Of a DNA stretch of 47,147 nt, positions 1-8,157 are shown piece after piece. How positions within the stretch are numbered: the stretch's first letter is position 1; every line of letters begins with the position of its first letter. The DNA is from Patescibacteria group bacterium. Its GTDB lineage: Bacteria; Patescibacteriota; Patescibacteriia; Patescibacteriales; WJLG01. Made by a program: the position numbers and the translations under genes. The notes below the pieces were generated by a model that did not search any database, was not told the origin of the DNA, and worked only from the letters and a program-made list of their open reading frames with translations. Where the stretch lies: NCBI GenBank assembly GCA_028716485.1, contig JAQUPS010000001.1, forward strand, positions 75,935 to 123,081, written 5' to 3'.

Positions 1-343
1 CAATATCAGGCATGCCGATGCCTTCCATGGTCGGTAAATCTTTACTGATAATTCTCGCCGCCAAGCCGACATTATCCTTTTCATAATGGATATTGACGCG
101 GAAACGGGTGTCATCGATCGCATAACTGAAATCCAAATCGCGGTTTTCCTCGAACATCTCCTTTTGTCTTCCGGTGAGCAGAGAAAAAACCATCTCTTCC
201 AATTCTTTCTTGATCAGCTGGGAAGATTTATTCAGCGGCGCCAAATTGCCGTCGATGCGCAACACCGGCAAAAGTCCGACATTGAGATGCAGGTCGGACG
301 CTTTTTTATCAATGGCGATTTGAAAGAGGTCTTTTATGTTCAT
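1..343 (-). CDS. pilT: Type IV pilus retraction ATPase PilT, N-terminal part (cut by window edge)
   Basis: About 114 codons are visible, reading leftwards off the window. The N-terminus reads MNIKDLFQIAIDKKASDLHL and goes on into the PAS-like N-domain of PilT-type secretion ATPases (LPVLRIDG; later DLDFSYAIDDTRFRVN). The DLHL motif sits within 20 residues of the start, so the long N1 domain of PilB/GspE is absent; this favours PilT, the motor that retracts type IV pili. The Walker motifs would lie beyond the edge and cannot be checked. No clear Shine-Dalgarno precedes the ATG. rnc lies upstream on the same strand, separated by an AT-only repeat spacer. A PilU-like paralogue remains possible. 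Confidence 0.85.
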   Translation of the reverse strand, partial: MNIKDLFQIAIDKKASDLHLNVGLLPVLRIDGNLAPLNKSSQLIKKELEEMVFSLLTGRQKEMFEENRDLDFSYAIDDTRFRVNIHYEKDNVGLAARIISKDLPTMEGIGMPDI

Positions 344-396
344 ATATTTCGCGCAACTCGCAGCGCATAACGAGATTATTATAAAATGCTTGCCTG

Positions 397-492
397 AATT
401 TTTAATTTTATAATTTTTAAAATAAATCCTAATTTTTAATTTTTAAAAATTAAGCCTTAAAAATTATTTAAAAATTTAAAAATTACAAAATT
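397..492. repeat. AT-only spacer with 7/8-nt units (AATTTTT-type)
   Basis: The pilT-rnc spacer is almost pure A/T. Units such as AATTTTT and, further on, AAAAATT recur about every 7 or 8 bases, with the right half roughly the reverse complement of the left. It belongs with the heptamer arrays found elsewhere in the window but is the least regular of them, and low-complexity AT drift is an alternative. Confidence 0.5.
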
Positions 493-502
493 CAAACCGC
501 CC

Positions 503-1198
503 TTATTGCCAGTTTTTAACTTCGAGGCCGGCCTTGGCTGCTTCAACTTCGGCTTCCTGCTTGGATGAGCCGTGGCCGACGGCGATGAGTTCTTCGGAAA
601 TATATAAGCCGATATCGAAAATTTTGGCATGGTCCGGCCCTTCTTCTTTTAAGACGCGGTAATGCGGAGTGATGCCGAATTTTTCCTGAGCGATTTCCTG
701 AAACTTGGATTTGGGATCAAAATACAATTCGTTTTTCAAGATATAATCGAGCTTGGAAATAATTTTGGCGGCGATGAATTTTGTCGCCGGCGCGATTCCC
801 TGATCCAGATAAATCGCGCCAATCACGGCTTCCACCGCGTCGGCCAGAATGAATTGCCGCGCTTTGGAATTACTGTCCTTGGACTCGCCGCGGGAAAGAA
901 GCAGATTTTCTTCCAGACCGATTTCGGCCGCGATAATCGCGAGCATTTTGGCATTGACCAAACTGGCGCGCCAGTTAGTCAAATCTCCTTCTTGCTCCTT
1001 GGGATATTTAAGATAAAGGAATTCGGTGACGATCAATTCCAAGACCGCGTCGCCCAAAAATTCCAAACGCTCGTTGTGGTCAAGGTAAAAATCCGAATGC
1101 TCATTCAAATAAGAGCGGTGGACCAGGGCTTGCCGCAGCAAATCCTTGTTTTTAAAAATTACGCCGATGCGTTCCTCTAACAATGAGAGATCATTCAT
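503..1198 (-). CDS. rnc: Ribonuclease III
   Basis: Double-strand-specific endoribonuclease that processes rRNA precursors and structured mRNAs in the cytoplasm. The protein has 231 residues, the normal length. The RNase III signature ERLEFLGDAVL is at residues 43-53; the acidic residues E43, E46, D50, D120 and E123 match the metal-binding set of the family. A double-stranded RNA-binding domain occupies about residues 155-229 (KFQEIAQEKFGITPHYRV, ending in KQEAEVEAAKAGL). It is downstream of nusB on the same strand, separated by 120 bp that hold a long hairpin (1215-1260) in what would be the rnc leader. The start at 1198 gives the canonical N-terminal helix. Confidence 0.97.
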   Translation of the reverse strand: MNDLSLLEERIGVIFKNKDLLRQALVHRSYLNEHSDFYLDHNERLEFLGDAVLELIVTEFLYLKYPKEQEGDLTNWRASLVNAKMLAIIAAEIGLEENLLLSRGESKDSNSKARQFILADAVEAVIGAIYLDQGIAPATKFIAAKIISKLDYILKNELYFDPKSKFQEIAQEKFGITPHYRVLKEEGPDHAKIFDIGLYISEELIAVGHGSSKQEAEVEAAKAGLEVKNWQ

Positions 1199-1214
1199 GT
1201 GGCTGGTTGCCGAA

Positions 1215-1260
1215 CTGTTAGCTCGTTAAATTATTCTGCGATAATTTAAAGATTTAACAG
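1215..1260 (-). promoter_or_regulatory. Hairpin in the rnc 5' leader
   Basis: CTGTTA (1215-1220) pairs with TAACAG (1255-1260), and TTAAATTAT (1226-1234) pairs with ATAATTTAA (1241-1249) around a 6-nt loop; a 5x5 internal loop lies between. There is no U-tract on either strand, so it is not an obvious terminator. It lies 17 bp upstream of the rnc start. In E. coli RNase III controls its own mRNA by cutting a leader hairpin; the same role here is inference. Confidence 0.5.
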
Positions 1261-1318
1261 GCAGACAATGATTATTAATTAAAAATTAAAAGAGAAAAAA
1301 GAAAAAATTTTTTATTTT

Positions 1319-1795
1319 TTAATTTTTATTTTTTAATTGCTCTTCGGCCGGTTTTTCTCCTCTAATCTTCTGCTCTTCCGTCAGTTCATTCTTGAACATC
1401 GCCCCCAGAACGCCGTTGACGAACTTGCCGGATGATTCGCCGCCGAAAGCTTTGGCGATTTCAATCGCCTCGTTGATCGCCACCCGGGGCGGAATATCCT
1501 CGCGACACAAAAGCTCGTAGGCGCCGATGCGCAAAATGTTGCGGTCGACAATAGTGATCTGTTCCAGCGGCCAGTCGGTCGCATATTTGGAAATCAGGCC
1601 GTCAATCTTGCCGATATTTTTAAAAACTCCCGCTACGGTTTCGCTGACAAAACCGTGATCATCAAAACCGGGAGCGAAATTGTCAAAATTATTTTTGATC
1701 AGCTCGCCGACGTCGGCATCCGCTTTCCGGCCGTTAAAATCCCAAGTGAACAGGGTTTGCATGGCCATAGTTCTGGCGAGGTGACGATTAGACAT
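1319..1795 (-). CDS. nusB: Transcription antitermination factor NusB
   Basis: All-helical RNA-binding protein that, with NusE/S10, assembles on boxA RNA and supports antitermination of rRNA operons. It has 158 residues. The N-terminus [19 protein letters not shown] matches the first helix of NusB, and the C-terminal half carries the typical segment [15 protein letters not shown] followed by [18 protein letters not shown] and [11 protein letters not shown]. The last 20 residues are a lysine/glutamate-rich tail outside the core fold. rpmF lies upstream and rnc downstream on the same strand, each separated by an AT-rich spacer. Confidence 0.96.
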   Translation of the reverse strand: MSNRHLARTMAMQTLFTWDFNGRKADADVGELIKNNFDNFAPGFDDHGFVSETVAGVFKNIGKIDGLISKYATDWPLEQITIVDRNILRIGAYELLCREDIPPRVAINEAIEIAKAFGGESSGKFVNGVLGAMFKNELTEEQKIRGEKPAEEQLKNKN

Positions 1796-1797
1796 AA

Positions 1798-1882
1798 ACT
1801 AAAATTTTTAATTTTTATAATTTTATAATTTTTAAAAATTAATCATTAAAAATTCTTTAAAAATTACAAAATTAAAAATTAA
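1798..1882. repeat. AT-only spacer with approximately 7-nt units
   Basis: The nusB-rpmF spacer resembles the one at 397-492. AAAAATT-type units recur with 7-8 nt spacing in the right half (1834-1881), facing a complementary TTTTTAA-rich left half. No gene or regulatory signal is visible in it. Confidence 0.45.
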
Positions 1883-1909
1883 GTATCTTTAACAAAAAAA
1901 CCAAAAGGA

Positions 1910-2113
1910 TTATTTCCCTTTGGCTGTTTTGGACTTCACTTTTACTTTAACCATTTCGCGGCCCTTGTAGGTTCCGCAAACCGAACAAGCGCGATGCGGC
2001 GCGACGGCTTGGCCGCATTTGGAACAAACGTTTAATTTGGTTTTCTGCAAAGCAAAGTGGGAAGCTCTGGCTCTGACCGAAGACTTCGGCCTTCTTTTTG
2101 GCGGTACCGGCAT
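1910..2113 (-). CDS. rpmF: 50S ribosomal protein bL32
   Basis: Small basic protein of the large ribosomal subunit, 67 residues. The N-terminus MPVPPKRRPKSS is diagnostic. Two CxxC pairs (C30/C33 and C43/C46) form the zinc-binding version of bL32. The tail is lysine-rich (VKVKVKSKTAKGK). The gene starts a nusB-rnc-pilT series on the minus strand. A heptamer array lies immediately 5' of its ATG, and no Shine-Dalgarno sequence can be recognised there. Confidence 0.97.
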   Translation of the reverse strand: MPVPPKRRPKSSVRARASHFALQKTKLNVCSKCGQAVAPHRACSVCGTYKGREMVKVKVKSKTAKGK

Positions 2114-2118
2114 AAATC

Positions 2119-2153
2119 AATTTAAAATTAAAAATTAAGAATGAAAAATTTCT
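2119..2153. repeat. Heptanucleotide array upstream of rpmF
   Basis: Five consecutive 7-nt units are readable: AATTTAA, AATTAAA, AATTAAG, AATGAAA and AATTTCT. They begin 6 bp upstream of the rpmF start codon, so they occupy the place where its ribosome-binding site should be. Confidence 0.6.
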
Positions 2154-2219
2154 TATATTTAAAGAATAACTCAAAGAATCAGGTAAGTCAAGAAAACAAG
2201 CCGAATTAATATAACAAAG

Positions 2220-2250
2220 ATCGCTTTGGCCGAAAAGCCAGGCGATTTCT
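2220..2250 (-). terminator. Possible terminator after the receiver gene pair
   Basis: On the minus strand ATCGC pairs with GCGAT, with TGGC/GCCA stacked inside a TTTTC loop, followed by a short U-rich run. The stem contains a bulge, so this is a weak prediction. It would end the operon that contains the kinase and receiver genes. Confidence 0.4.
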
Positions 2251-2275
2251 CAACCTATCGGCTTTTAATTCCAAT

Positions 2276-2647
2276 CTACTTGGCTTTGACCAGATATTCC
2301 CTGACCTTCTCCACCACCTCGTTGATAGGATGCTGGGTTTTCACCAGGTAATCCTCCGCCCCCAAGCTCAAAGCTTCCTTGATCTTTTCATCGTCGCCGA
2401 GATTGGAAATTATGATAACCGGAATACTTTGAGTTTCGGCGTCGGCCTTCAGCTCTTTCAAGACGGTGAGGCCGTCTTTTTTAGGCAAAATAATGTCCAA
2501 AAGGATCAGATCCGGCTTAAAACTTTTTACCAATCCCATAACGGCGCCGCCGTCAGTGGCCAGAGCTACGGAAAAATCTTCCTTTTCGAATTTTTCCCGG
2601 AGGACTTTGATTAAAATTTGCTCGTCTTCGACAATTAATAATTTCAT
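2276..2647 (-). CDS. Stand-alone response regulator receiver (CheY-like)
   Basis: Single REC domain of 123 residues that receives a phosphoryl group from a histidine kinase; no output domain follows. KLLIVEDEQ gives the acidic pair; D51 in LILLDIILPKKDG is the phospho-acceptor; the conserved Ser (IIISN) and Lys (YLVKT) are present. I chose the ATG just before KLLIVEDE because it gives the normal REC N-terminus. An upstream in-frame ATG at 2671 would add eight residues and overlap the previous gene's stop by 14 bp. Neither start has a strong Shine-Dalgarno. It is the last gene of the surface-kinase-receiver block. Confidence 0.93.
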   Translation of the reverse strand: MKLLIVEDEQILIKVLREKFEKEDFSVALATDGGAVMGLVKSFKPDLILLDIILPKKDGLTVLKELKADAETQSIPVIIISNLGDDEKIKEALSLGAEDYLVKTQHPINEVVEKVREYLVKAK

Positions 2648-2657
2648 AATTATATTA

Positions 2658-3062
2658 TTAAAAATTTTCATCCTTAAGTCCCCCCATGGCTAATTTTTGT
2701 TTCACCTTCTTTACCACGTCGTCCAGTTTCCAGTTCGTTTTAATCAAAAAATCCTGCACGCCGTGCTTGATCGCTTCGTCGATTTGTTCGCCATAGCTTA
2801 CATTGGTCAGGATAATCACCGGCGTGGCGACATATTCTTTTTTTTCGCGCAATTTTTTCAGCATCGTCACCCCGTCCATTTTCGGCATTAAAATGTCCAA
2901 TAAAATCAAATCGGGATGCAAGGTAAGCGCTTTGTGCAGCGCAACTTCCCCGTTATTCGCCTCAATGACTTCAAAGCCGCTCTTGCTCAGCTTGTCCGAC
3001 AAGATGTCCAAGAGCATTGAATCGTCTTCGGCGATTAAAATCTTTTTCTTTTTTTCGCTCAT
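2658..3062 (-). CDS. Stand-alone response regulator receiver (CheY-like)
   Basis: Second single-domain receiver, 134 residues. ILIAEDD provides the acidic pocket, D56 in LILLDILMPKMDG the phosphorylation site, and the family Thr (IILTN) and Lys (FLIKT) are in place. It differs enough from the next gene to be a separate specificity and not a recent copy. It lies 48 bp downstream of the multi-PAS kinase, its likely phosphodonor. With no DNA-binding or enzymatic domain it would act by protein contact, for example on a motor or as a phosphate relay; its target cannot be seen here. Confidence 0.94.
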   Translation of the reverse strand: MSEKKKKILIAEDDSMLLDILSDKLSKSGFEVIEANNGEVALHKALTLHPDLILLDILMPKMDGVTMLKKLREKKEYVATPVIILTNVSYGEQIDEAIKHGVQDFLIKTNWKLDDVVKKVKQKLAMGGLKDENF

Positions 3063-3110
3063 AATCGTATATTTATTATAATTAACAAAAATGTATTTGT
3101 CGATTGCCGG

Positions 3111-6100
3111 CTATTTGGGCACAGTGAAGAAAAGAGTCGTGCCGCGTTCAGCCGTCGATTCAAACCAGATCGATCCGCCGTTAGCCTCGACTACCGCTTT
3201 GGTAATAAAGAGGCCCAAGCCGCTGCCGATGTAGCTTGAATCTTGCGCGTTGCTGCCGCGATAAAATTGGGTGAATATTTTTTGCTGTTCGGATCGGGGA
3301 ATAGCCGGTCCGAGATTATGAACGGAGATAATGTAGCTGCCGCCGAAAGCATCCACCGCAATGTCGATTTGGGACTTATCCGGAGAATAAGTGCTGGCGT
3401 TATTCAGTAAATTACCAAGCGCTTCGCTAAAAAGCAATGGGTCGATAATAGCAGGCCGGATTTTGGTATTTATCGCCACCTTGATTTTTTGGCCTTTTTT
3501 ATCGGCTGCCGCTTTGCCGGTTTCTTCAGCCTGGGCAATCAGCTTGTCGATCCTGACGGATTTCTTGCTGACCGGCAGTTTTCCGGCCTGAATGCGGGTA
3601 ACATCGAGCAGCGCGTTGACCAAACCGATCAGCCGTTCATTAGACCGATAAAGGTCGCCGATATATTCTTCCTGCTTGATGGTAAATCCCCTGTTTTGCA
3701 TCAAGATTTCCATTATCCATTTCATCGCCGACAAGGGCGTGCGCAGCTGATGAGACGCCAAGGAAAGAAAATCGGTCTTGGCGCGATCCAATTCTTTTTC
3801 AACGGTAGCATCATGGAAAACGTTGATCGCCCCGATAATTTTACCCCCGCTGATAACAGGGGAAACGGCTCTGGCCACGGGAAATCTTTTTCCATGCTTG
3901 CCCACGTAGTAATGCGGGGTGATGGCGGCAGAGACGGTTTTCTCCGTCAAGGCCGCTTCGAATTCGCTCTTTTCATGAAGAATCTCATTGCCTTTTTCAT
4001 CTTGCTTTTTCAAAATTTCATACCAATTTTTCCCCAGCGCTTCTTTTTCGGAATATCCGAGCAGCTTTTTCGCCGCTTCGTTGATCAAGATTATCTTGGC
4101 TTCGCGGTCAACGGCGATTACGCCGTCGGCAATGCTTGATAGCAGAGCCTCGTCCTTGGCCGCTGTTTCTTTCAACTTGATCTCCGCCTGTTTGATATCG
4201 GTGATATCGAACAAGGATCCCCTGACGCCAAAATGTCCGTCATTTTGCGTCGTATAGTTGTAATAAATAATGACGGGAAAGGTGCTGCCGTCTTTCTTCA
4301 GCGCCGCGTATTCGCCCGACTCTATTTTTTTCCTCTTTTTCCCCGCCAAAATTTTCTTGCCGGCTCTTTTCCGATCGGCCGGGGCGATCAGCTGCAGCAA
4401 ATAAATCCCTTGGGAAAAATCTTTTTCATTATAACCGAAAGTTTTATACCCGATGTGGTTGATAAAAGTTAGTTTGCCCTTTTTGTCCATTTCAAAAACG
4501 GTCTGCGGCAGAAGATTGGAAAAATTTTTGAATCGCTCCTGGCTCTTGCGCAAATCCTCCTCGGTCTGCTTGCGGTCGGTAATGTCTTCGTAGGTTCCCA
4601 AAACACCGAAAATTTTTCCGGACTTATCGCGCAAAGGAACCTTGTTGGTGTTTACCCACGCCCGGCTGCCATCCGATTTGATCAGCGGTTCTTCGTAATT
4701 TAATTTGGGTATGCCGCTGGCCATTACTTTTCTATCATCAGCGCGATAAGAATTGGCCATCTTCTTCCAGGCCATTTGATAATCGGTCTTGCCGATAAGC
4801 TCATCAGGTTCTTCAAAACCGGCGTCGCGGGCGGCGGCGGCATTGGCTCCCAAATAAACCAATTTATCGCTTTTCCAAAAAACCCGCTCCGGGATATTAT
4901 CAAAAATTGATTCTAACATTTGCCGGGATTGGAATAATTTTTCTTCATCAGCCCGGTGCTCCGATTGCTCGTCAATGCTTTGCAGAGCCAGACCCAAATC
5001 AGAAGCCAATTCCGCCAGCAGCGAAAGTTCCTCTTTGTCGAAAAAAGCTTTTTGGCCGGAATAAACATTGATTGTGCCGAAAATCTTTTTTCCGTAAGCA
5101 ATCAGGGCGACAGCCGATGAAGCAAATCCGAATTTTTTGGCTCTTGCCCGCCAGGGCGCATAACTCGGATCAGTGGCAATATCCGAACAAGTTATCGGAC
5201 GGCGCGAGCGGATGGCCGTTCCGGTCGGGCCTTTGCCGAATTCGCTGTTATCCCAGGTGACTTTTAATTTTTTCAAAAAAATAAGGCCTTCTCCGGCGCC
5301 GGCCATGGGATGAACCAGCTTATCGTCGGTTTTGATCATCCCCATCCAGGCCAAAGGATACCCGCGGGCGCTGACTAAACTTTTACAGGCGGCGCTCAAT
5401 AAAAGCTGCGGATTCCGCTCGCGGGCGATAATCTTATTGACGCTTCTCATCGCCAAAAGGACTTCATTCAAATGAGCGACTCGATTTTCATTCTCCTTGT
5501 GCTTGGTGATGTCGGCATGCGTGCCGATCCATATTTTTCCAAAACGCGGATGAACATAAGTTGAAACGTTGGCCGAACACCAAAAGCATGAGCCGTCTTT
5601 TCTTTTGTTGTAAACCTCGCCCTGCCAGACGCCCCGGCGATTTAAAGTTGCTTGAATTTGCCGGGAGATTTCTTCCCGGCTTTTGCCGTTGGGCGCGTTA
5701 AGCATGGAAACGTCGCGGCCGACAAGCTCGTCTTTTTTATAACCGAATAAACGATTGAATTTCGGATTGACCAGAATTATCTTGGCGGTGGCGGCATTGG
5801 CCACCACGACTCCTTCGCCCAAGTTGTTGATTATTTCCCGGATAAAAAGCAAATTTTCTTCTTCGCGTTTGCGGCCGCTCACATCGCGGAAAATGCCCAG
5901 TAAACAATTTTTCCCTCCCAAGGCGACGGGCAGAGAAGTCGTGATATCCGCGAAGAAAATACTTTTATTTTTCCTCTTGACCGGGATGCTTTTGGCCAGG
6001 AAAATTTTTCCTTTGGCTAATTTGTCGAATTGGTCGAAAACGAAAGGCAAATCTTTCCGGGGATGAATATCGGCCACACTCATATTTTTAAAATCCCGCG

Positions 6101-6266
6101 GACTCACGCCCAACATCCGGCACATAGCTTTATTGCCGTATCTGAACTTTTTTGTCCGCAGCTCGACCAATACTACGCCGTCGCTGACTTTATCGAAAAA
6201 AGTTAGAAAATTCTTTTCCGCTTCTTGCTCGTTTTCCATTATTTTTTGCCAATCCCCCTTCCCCAT
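3111..6266 (-). CDS. Cytoplasmic multi-PAS/GAF sensor histidine kinase
   Basis: 1051 residues with no transmembrane segment. Reading the sequence gives PAS domains at about 20-130, 140-255, 445-565, 570-695 and 700-825, and a GAF domain at about 265-430. The dimerisation domain has FLSLASHQLRTPLSAM with phospho-acceptor H839, followed by the ATPase domain (N box NLLNNASTYSP, G2 box GSGLGLFI). The G1 box reads VHNLGPAIP, so the usual Asp of DxGxG is Asn and the second Gly is Ala. The gene begins 15 bp after the cohesin-protein gene and is followed by two receiver genes, so all four are probably co-transcribed. The ligands of the sensors are unknown. No good Shine-Dalgarno is visible; coupling to the upstream gene is likely. 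Confidence 0.92.
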   Translation of the reverse strand: MGKGDWQKIMENEQEAEKNFLTFFDKVSDGVVLVELRTKKFRYGNKAMCRMLGVSPRDFKNMSVADIHPRKDLPFVFDQFDKLAKGKIFLAKSIPVKRKNKSIFFADITTSLPVALGGKNCLLGIFRDVSGRKREEENLLFIREIINNLGEGVVVANAATAKIILVNPKFNRLFGYKKDELVGRDVSMLNAPNGKSREEISRQIQATLNRRGVWQGEVYNKRKDGSCFWCSANVSTYVHPRFGKIWIGTHADITKHKENENRVAHLNEVLLAMRSVNKIIARERNPQLLLSAACKSLVSARGYPLAWMGMIKTDDKLVHPMAGAGEGLIFLKKLKVTWDNSEFGKGPTGTAIRSRRPITCSDIATDPSYAPWRARAKKFGFASSAVALIAYGKKIFGTINVYSGQKAFFDKEELSLLAELASDLGLALQSIDEQSEHRADEEKLFQSRQMLESIFDNIPERVFWKSDKLVYLGANAAAARDAGFEEPDELIGKTDYQMAWKKMANSYRADDRKVMASGIPKLNYEEPLIKSDGSRAWVNTNKVPLRDKSGKIFGVLGTYEDITDRKQTEEDLRKSQERFKNFSNLLPQTVFEMDKKGKLTFINHIGYKTFGYNEKDFSQGIYLLQLIAPADRKRAGKKILAGKKRKKIESGEYAALKKDGSTFPVIIYYNYTTQNDGHFGVRGSLFDITDIKQAEIKLKETAAKDEALLSSIADGVIAVDREAKIILINEAAKKLLGYSEKEALGKNWYEILKKQDEKGNEILHEKSEFEAALTEKTVSAAITPHYYVGKHGKRFPVARAVSPVISGGKIIGAINVFHDATVEKELDRAKTDFLSLASHQLRTPLSAMKWIMEILMQNRGFTIKQEEYIGDLYRSNERLIGLVNALLDVTRIQAGKLPVSKKSVRIDKLIAQAEETGKAAADKKGQKIKVAINTKIRPAIIDPLLFSEALGNLLNNASTYSPDKSQIDIAVDAFGGSYIISVHNLGPAIPRSEQQKIFTQFYRGSNAQDSSYIGSGLGLFITKAVVEANGGSIWFESTAERGTTLFFTVPK

Positions 6267-6281
6267 AAAATTATTATAACG

Positions 6282-8060
6282 CTAATCGTTGATTTCCTTA
6301 ATATTGTCGGTAATGTATTTTTTCGCTTTCTTTAAATTATTTTTTGTTTCCTCAATGAGAAATTTTTCCTCGGCAGCCTCTCGTTCATCAATTTTTCCGT
6401 CGTCATAATAACCGATAATTTTATCCAGGCTCTCGACCGTCCGATCCAGGACATTGTTAACGTCGCGCTGGGCGATAACCGCTTTCCGGCCCGCTTGATT
6501 GCGCCATAAGCGCCGGGAATACCAGCCGCAGATAAAACCGAACAGCATAATAATGATAACGGAAATGAAAAACCAAAACTGGGTAACTTCGAAAGCGCCT
6601 ATTTTAAAGAGCGGCCTTTCCCTGATGGAAAATATTTTAGAATCGATCGGCAAGCTCGAAGCGCCGCGCGAATCATGGGTGATTATCTCAATATAATACT
6701 GTCCGACATTGAAAGGCCCGCTGAATTTCGCCAGCCAATTGCCGCTATTATCAGCTTGGGCGGCAGCAGCCGCTATAATATCGCCATTTTTATTTTTCAA
6801 TAACAGCTTAATGCCGGTGTTGGCGATAGAATTGCCGCTGACATCCAGATTGCCCGACCAAGCGTAAACATTATCATCGATAAAAGTTATTTTCGGAGAA
6901 GCGAGCGGAATGATTTCAAATTGAAAACTGTTTTCTCTGATATTTCCCGCCGCATCGACCGCCTTGACCGTAACTGAATGTTTTCCGGGCGCTTGCGGCG
7001 TCAGCGTCAACGCGCCGCTGGCGACGCTAACCTCATCGGCATCGTCAACTCTGACCAAATAATGATCCATGCCGGACAAGCCGTCGCTCGTTTTAAACTG
7101 CAAAGTGCGAATCGGGCTGGTGGTGGCCGTCGCTTCCAGAGCGGTGATGTCGAAAGGCAGCGGCGGAACAGTATCGACCGCGATGCGATAATTGGCGACC
7201 GGACTCCAGCCGATATTATTTTGAAACATCGCATGCAAATACCAGATTCCGTCGCTTAGGGAAGGGAAGGCTTTGGCCTCATACAAGCCTTCCGATTTGG
7301 CCGGCGGCGTAAATTTTGTGCTTTGATTTATTATAGCGCTAACTCCGGAAATATCGCTCGGCAAATCCCACTGCGCCAAGAAATTAGATACCAGATTATA
7401 CCATTTTTTCTGGTCAGGATATAAAGGAACGCGGATTATCGGCGCGGCCGGTAAATTTTTCGCGACCGTGGGCTTTCGGACAATCGGGGCCGGATTCGGC
7501 ATTGCCGCGGCGGGAGTCGTGGTGGCGGCCGCCGGAGAATTCGGCGCGCTTGACTGCGGCAAGACTCTGAATTGCGAGTTAACAACTGAGGAAAGTATAT
7601 TGCTGCCGCTGCCGTCGGAGGCGGTAACCGCCGCGTCATTGATCGTTACCGGAGCGTCGCCCGATCCTTTGGCAATAAAAGTTATTTTCAAAACGCCGAT
7701 GGAAGACCCGACCAGACCGGTGGTTGAACCGCCGATAAAACTAACTTGTCCGACAGCGTTGGAAAAAACCGGCCCTTGGAGCCAAAAATTAAAAACCGAG
7801 CCGGCCGAAGAATAATCCAAAGATTTTACCTGTAATACGCCCGGAGGAAATTGTACAGTTGCCTGCGCGGCATTGAACCCCTGACCCTGGCTGTCAACTC
7901 TCGCTTCCACATCGAAAGTCTGGCCGATCTGGTATTGCCCGACCTGCGGCGACAAAAAAAGCGAGGCCGCGTCAGCCGCGGGAACGCGCGTTATCAAAGT
8001 TGCCGCGGCGGCCATTGCCAGAAATGCCAAAGCGTAAAGAAAAGAAAATTTTATTTTCAT
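6282..8060 (-). CDS. Membrane-anchored cohesin-domain protein
   Basis: 592 residues. A signal peptide (about 1-31) precedes a cohesin-type beta-sandwich at about 32-168 (LFLSPQVGQYQIGQTFDVEA, then FNAAQATVQFPPGVLQV and GVLKITFIAKG). A Pro/Ala/Thr linker (170-205) and two or three Ig-like segments follow (VDTVPP at 296-301, AGNIRENSFQF at about 371). One transmembrane helix at about 494-514 is followed by a basic, then helical, 78-residue cytoplasmic tail. Topology is therefore cohesin outside, tail inside. Cohesins bind dockerins, and the next gene upstream encodes a protein with C-terminal dockerin repeats. The cohesin assignment is from fold-level pattern only; another Ig-like adhesion domain is possible. 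Confidence 0.8.
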   Translation of the reverse strand: MKIKFSFLYALAFLAMAAAATLITRVPAADAASLFLSPQVGQYQIGQTFDVEARVDSQGQGFNAAQATVQFPPGVLQVKSLDYSSAGSVFNFWLQGPVFSNAVGQVSFIGGSTTGLVGSSIGVLKITFIAKGSGDAPVTINDAAVTASDGSGSNILSSVVNSQFRVLPQSSAPNSPAAATTTPAAAMPNPAPIVRKPTVAKNLPAAPIIRVPLYPDQKKWYNLVSNFLAQWDLPSDISGVSAIINQSTKFTPPAKSEGLYEAKAFPSLSDGIWYLHAMFQNNIGWSPVANYRIAVDTVPPLPFDITALEATATTSPIRTLQFKTSDGLSGMDHYLVRVDDADEVSVASGALTLTPQAPGKHSVTVKAVDAAGNIRENSFQFEIIPLASPKITFIDDNVYAWSGNLDVSGNSIANTGIKLLLKNKNGDIIAAAAAQADNSGNWLAKFSGPFNVGQYYIEIITHDSRGASSLPIDSKIFSIRERPLFKIGAFEVTQFWFFISVIIIMLFGFICGWYSRRLWRNQAGRKAVIAQRDVNNVLDRTVESLDKIIGYYDDGKIDEREAAEEKFLIEETKNNLKKAKKYITDNIKEIND

Positions 8061-8157
8061 AATAAATATCTTTTTTATAATTATATCTTAATATAAATGC
8101 GATTTCCTAATACTCGCGCCATTTTGCTGTTTTGAAAAAACCGGCTGTTATTGATTT

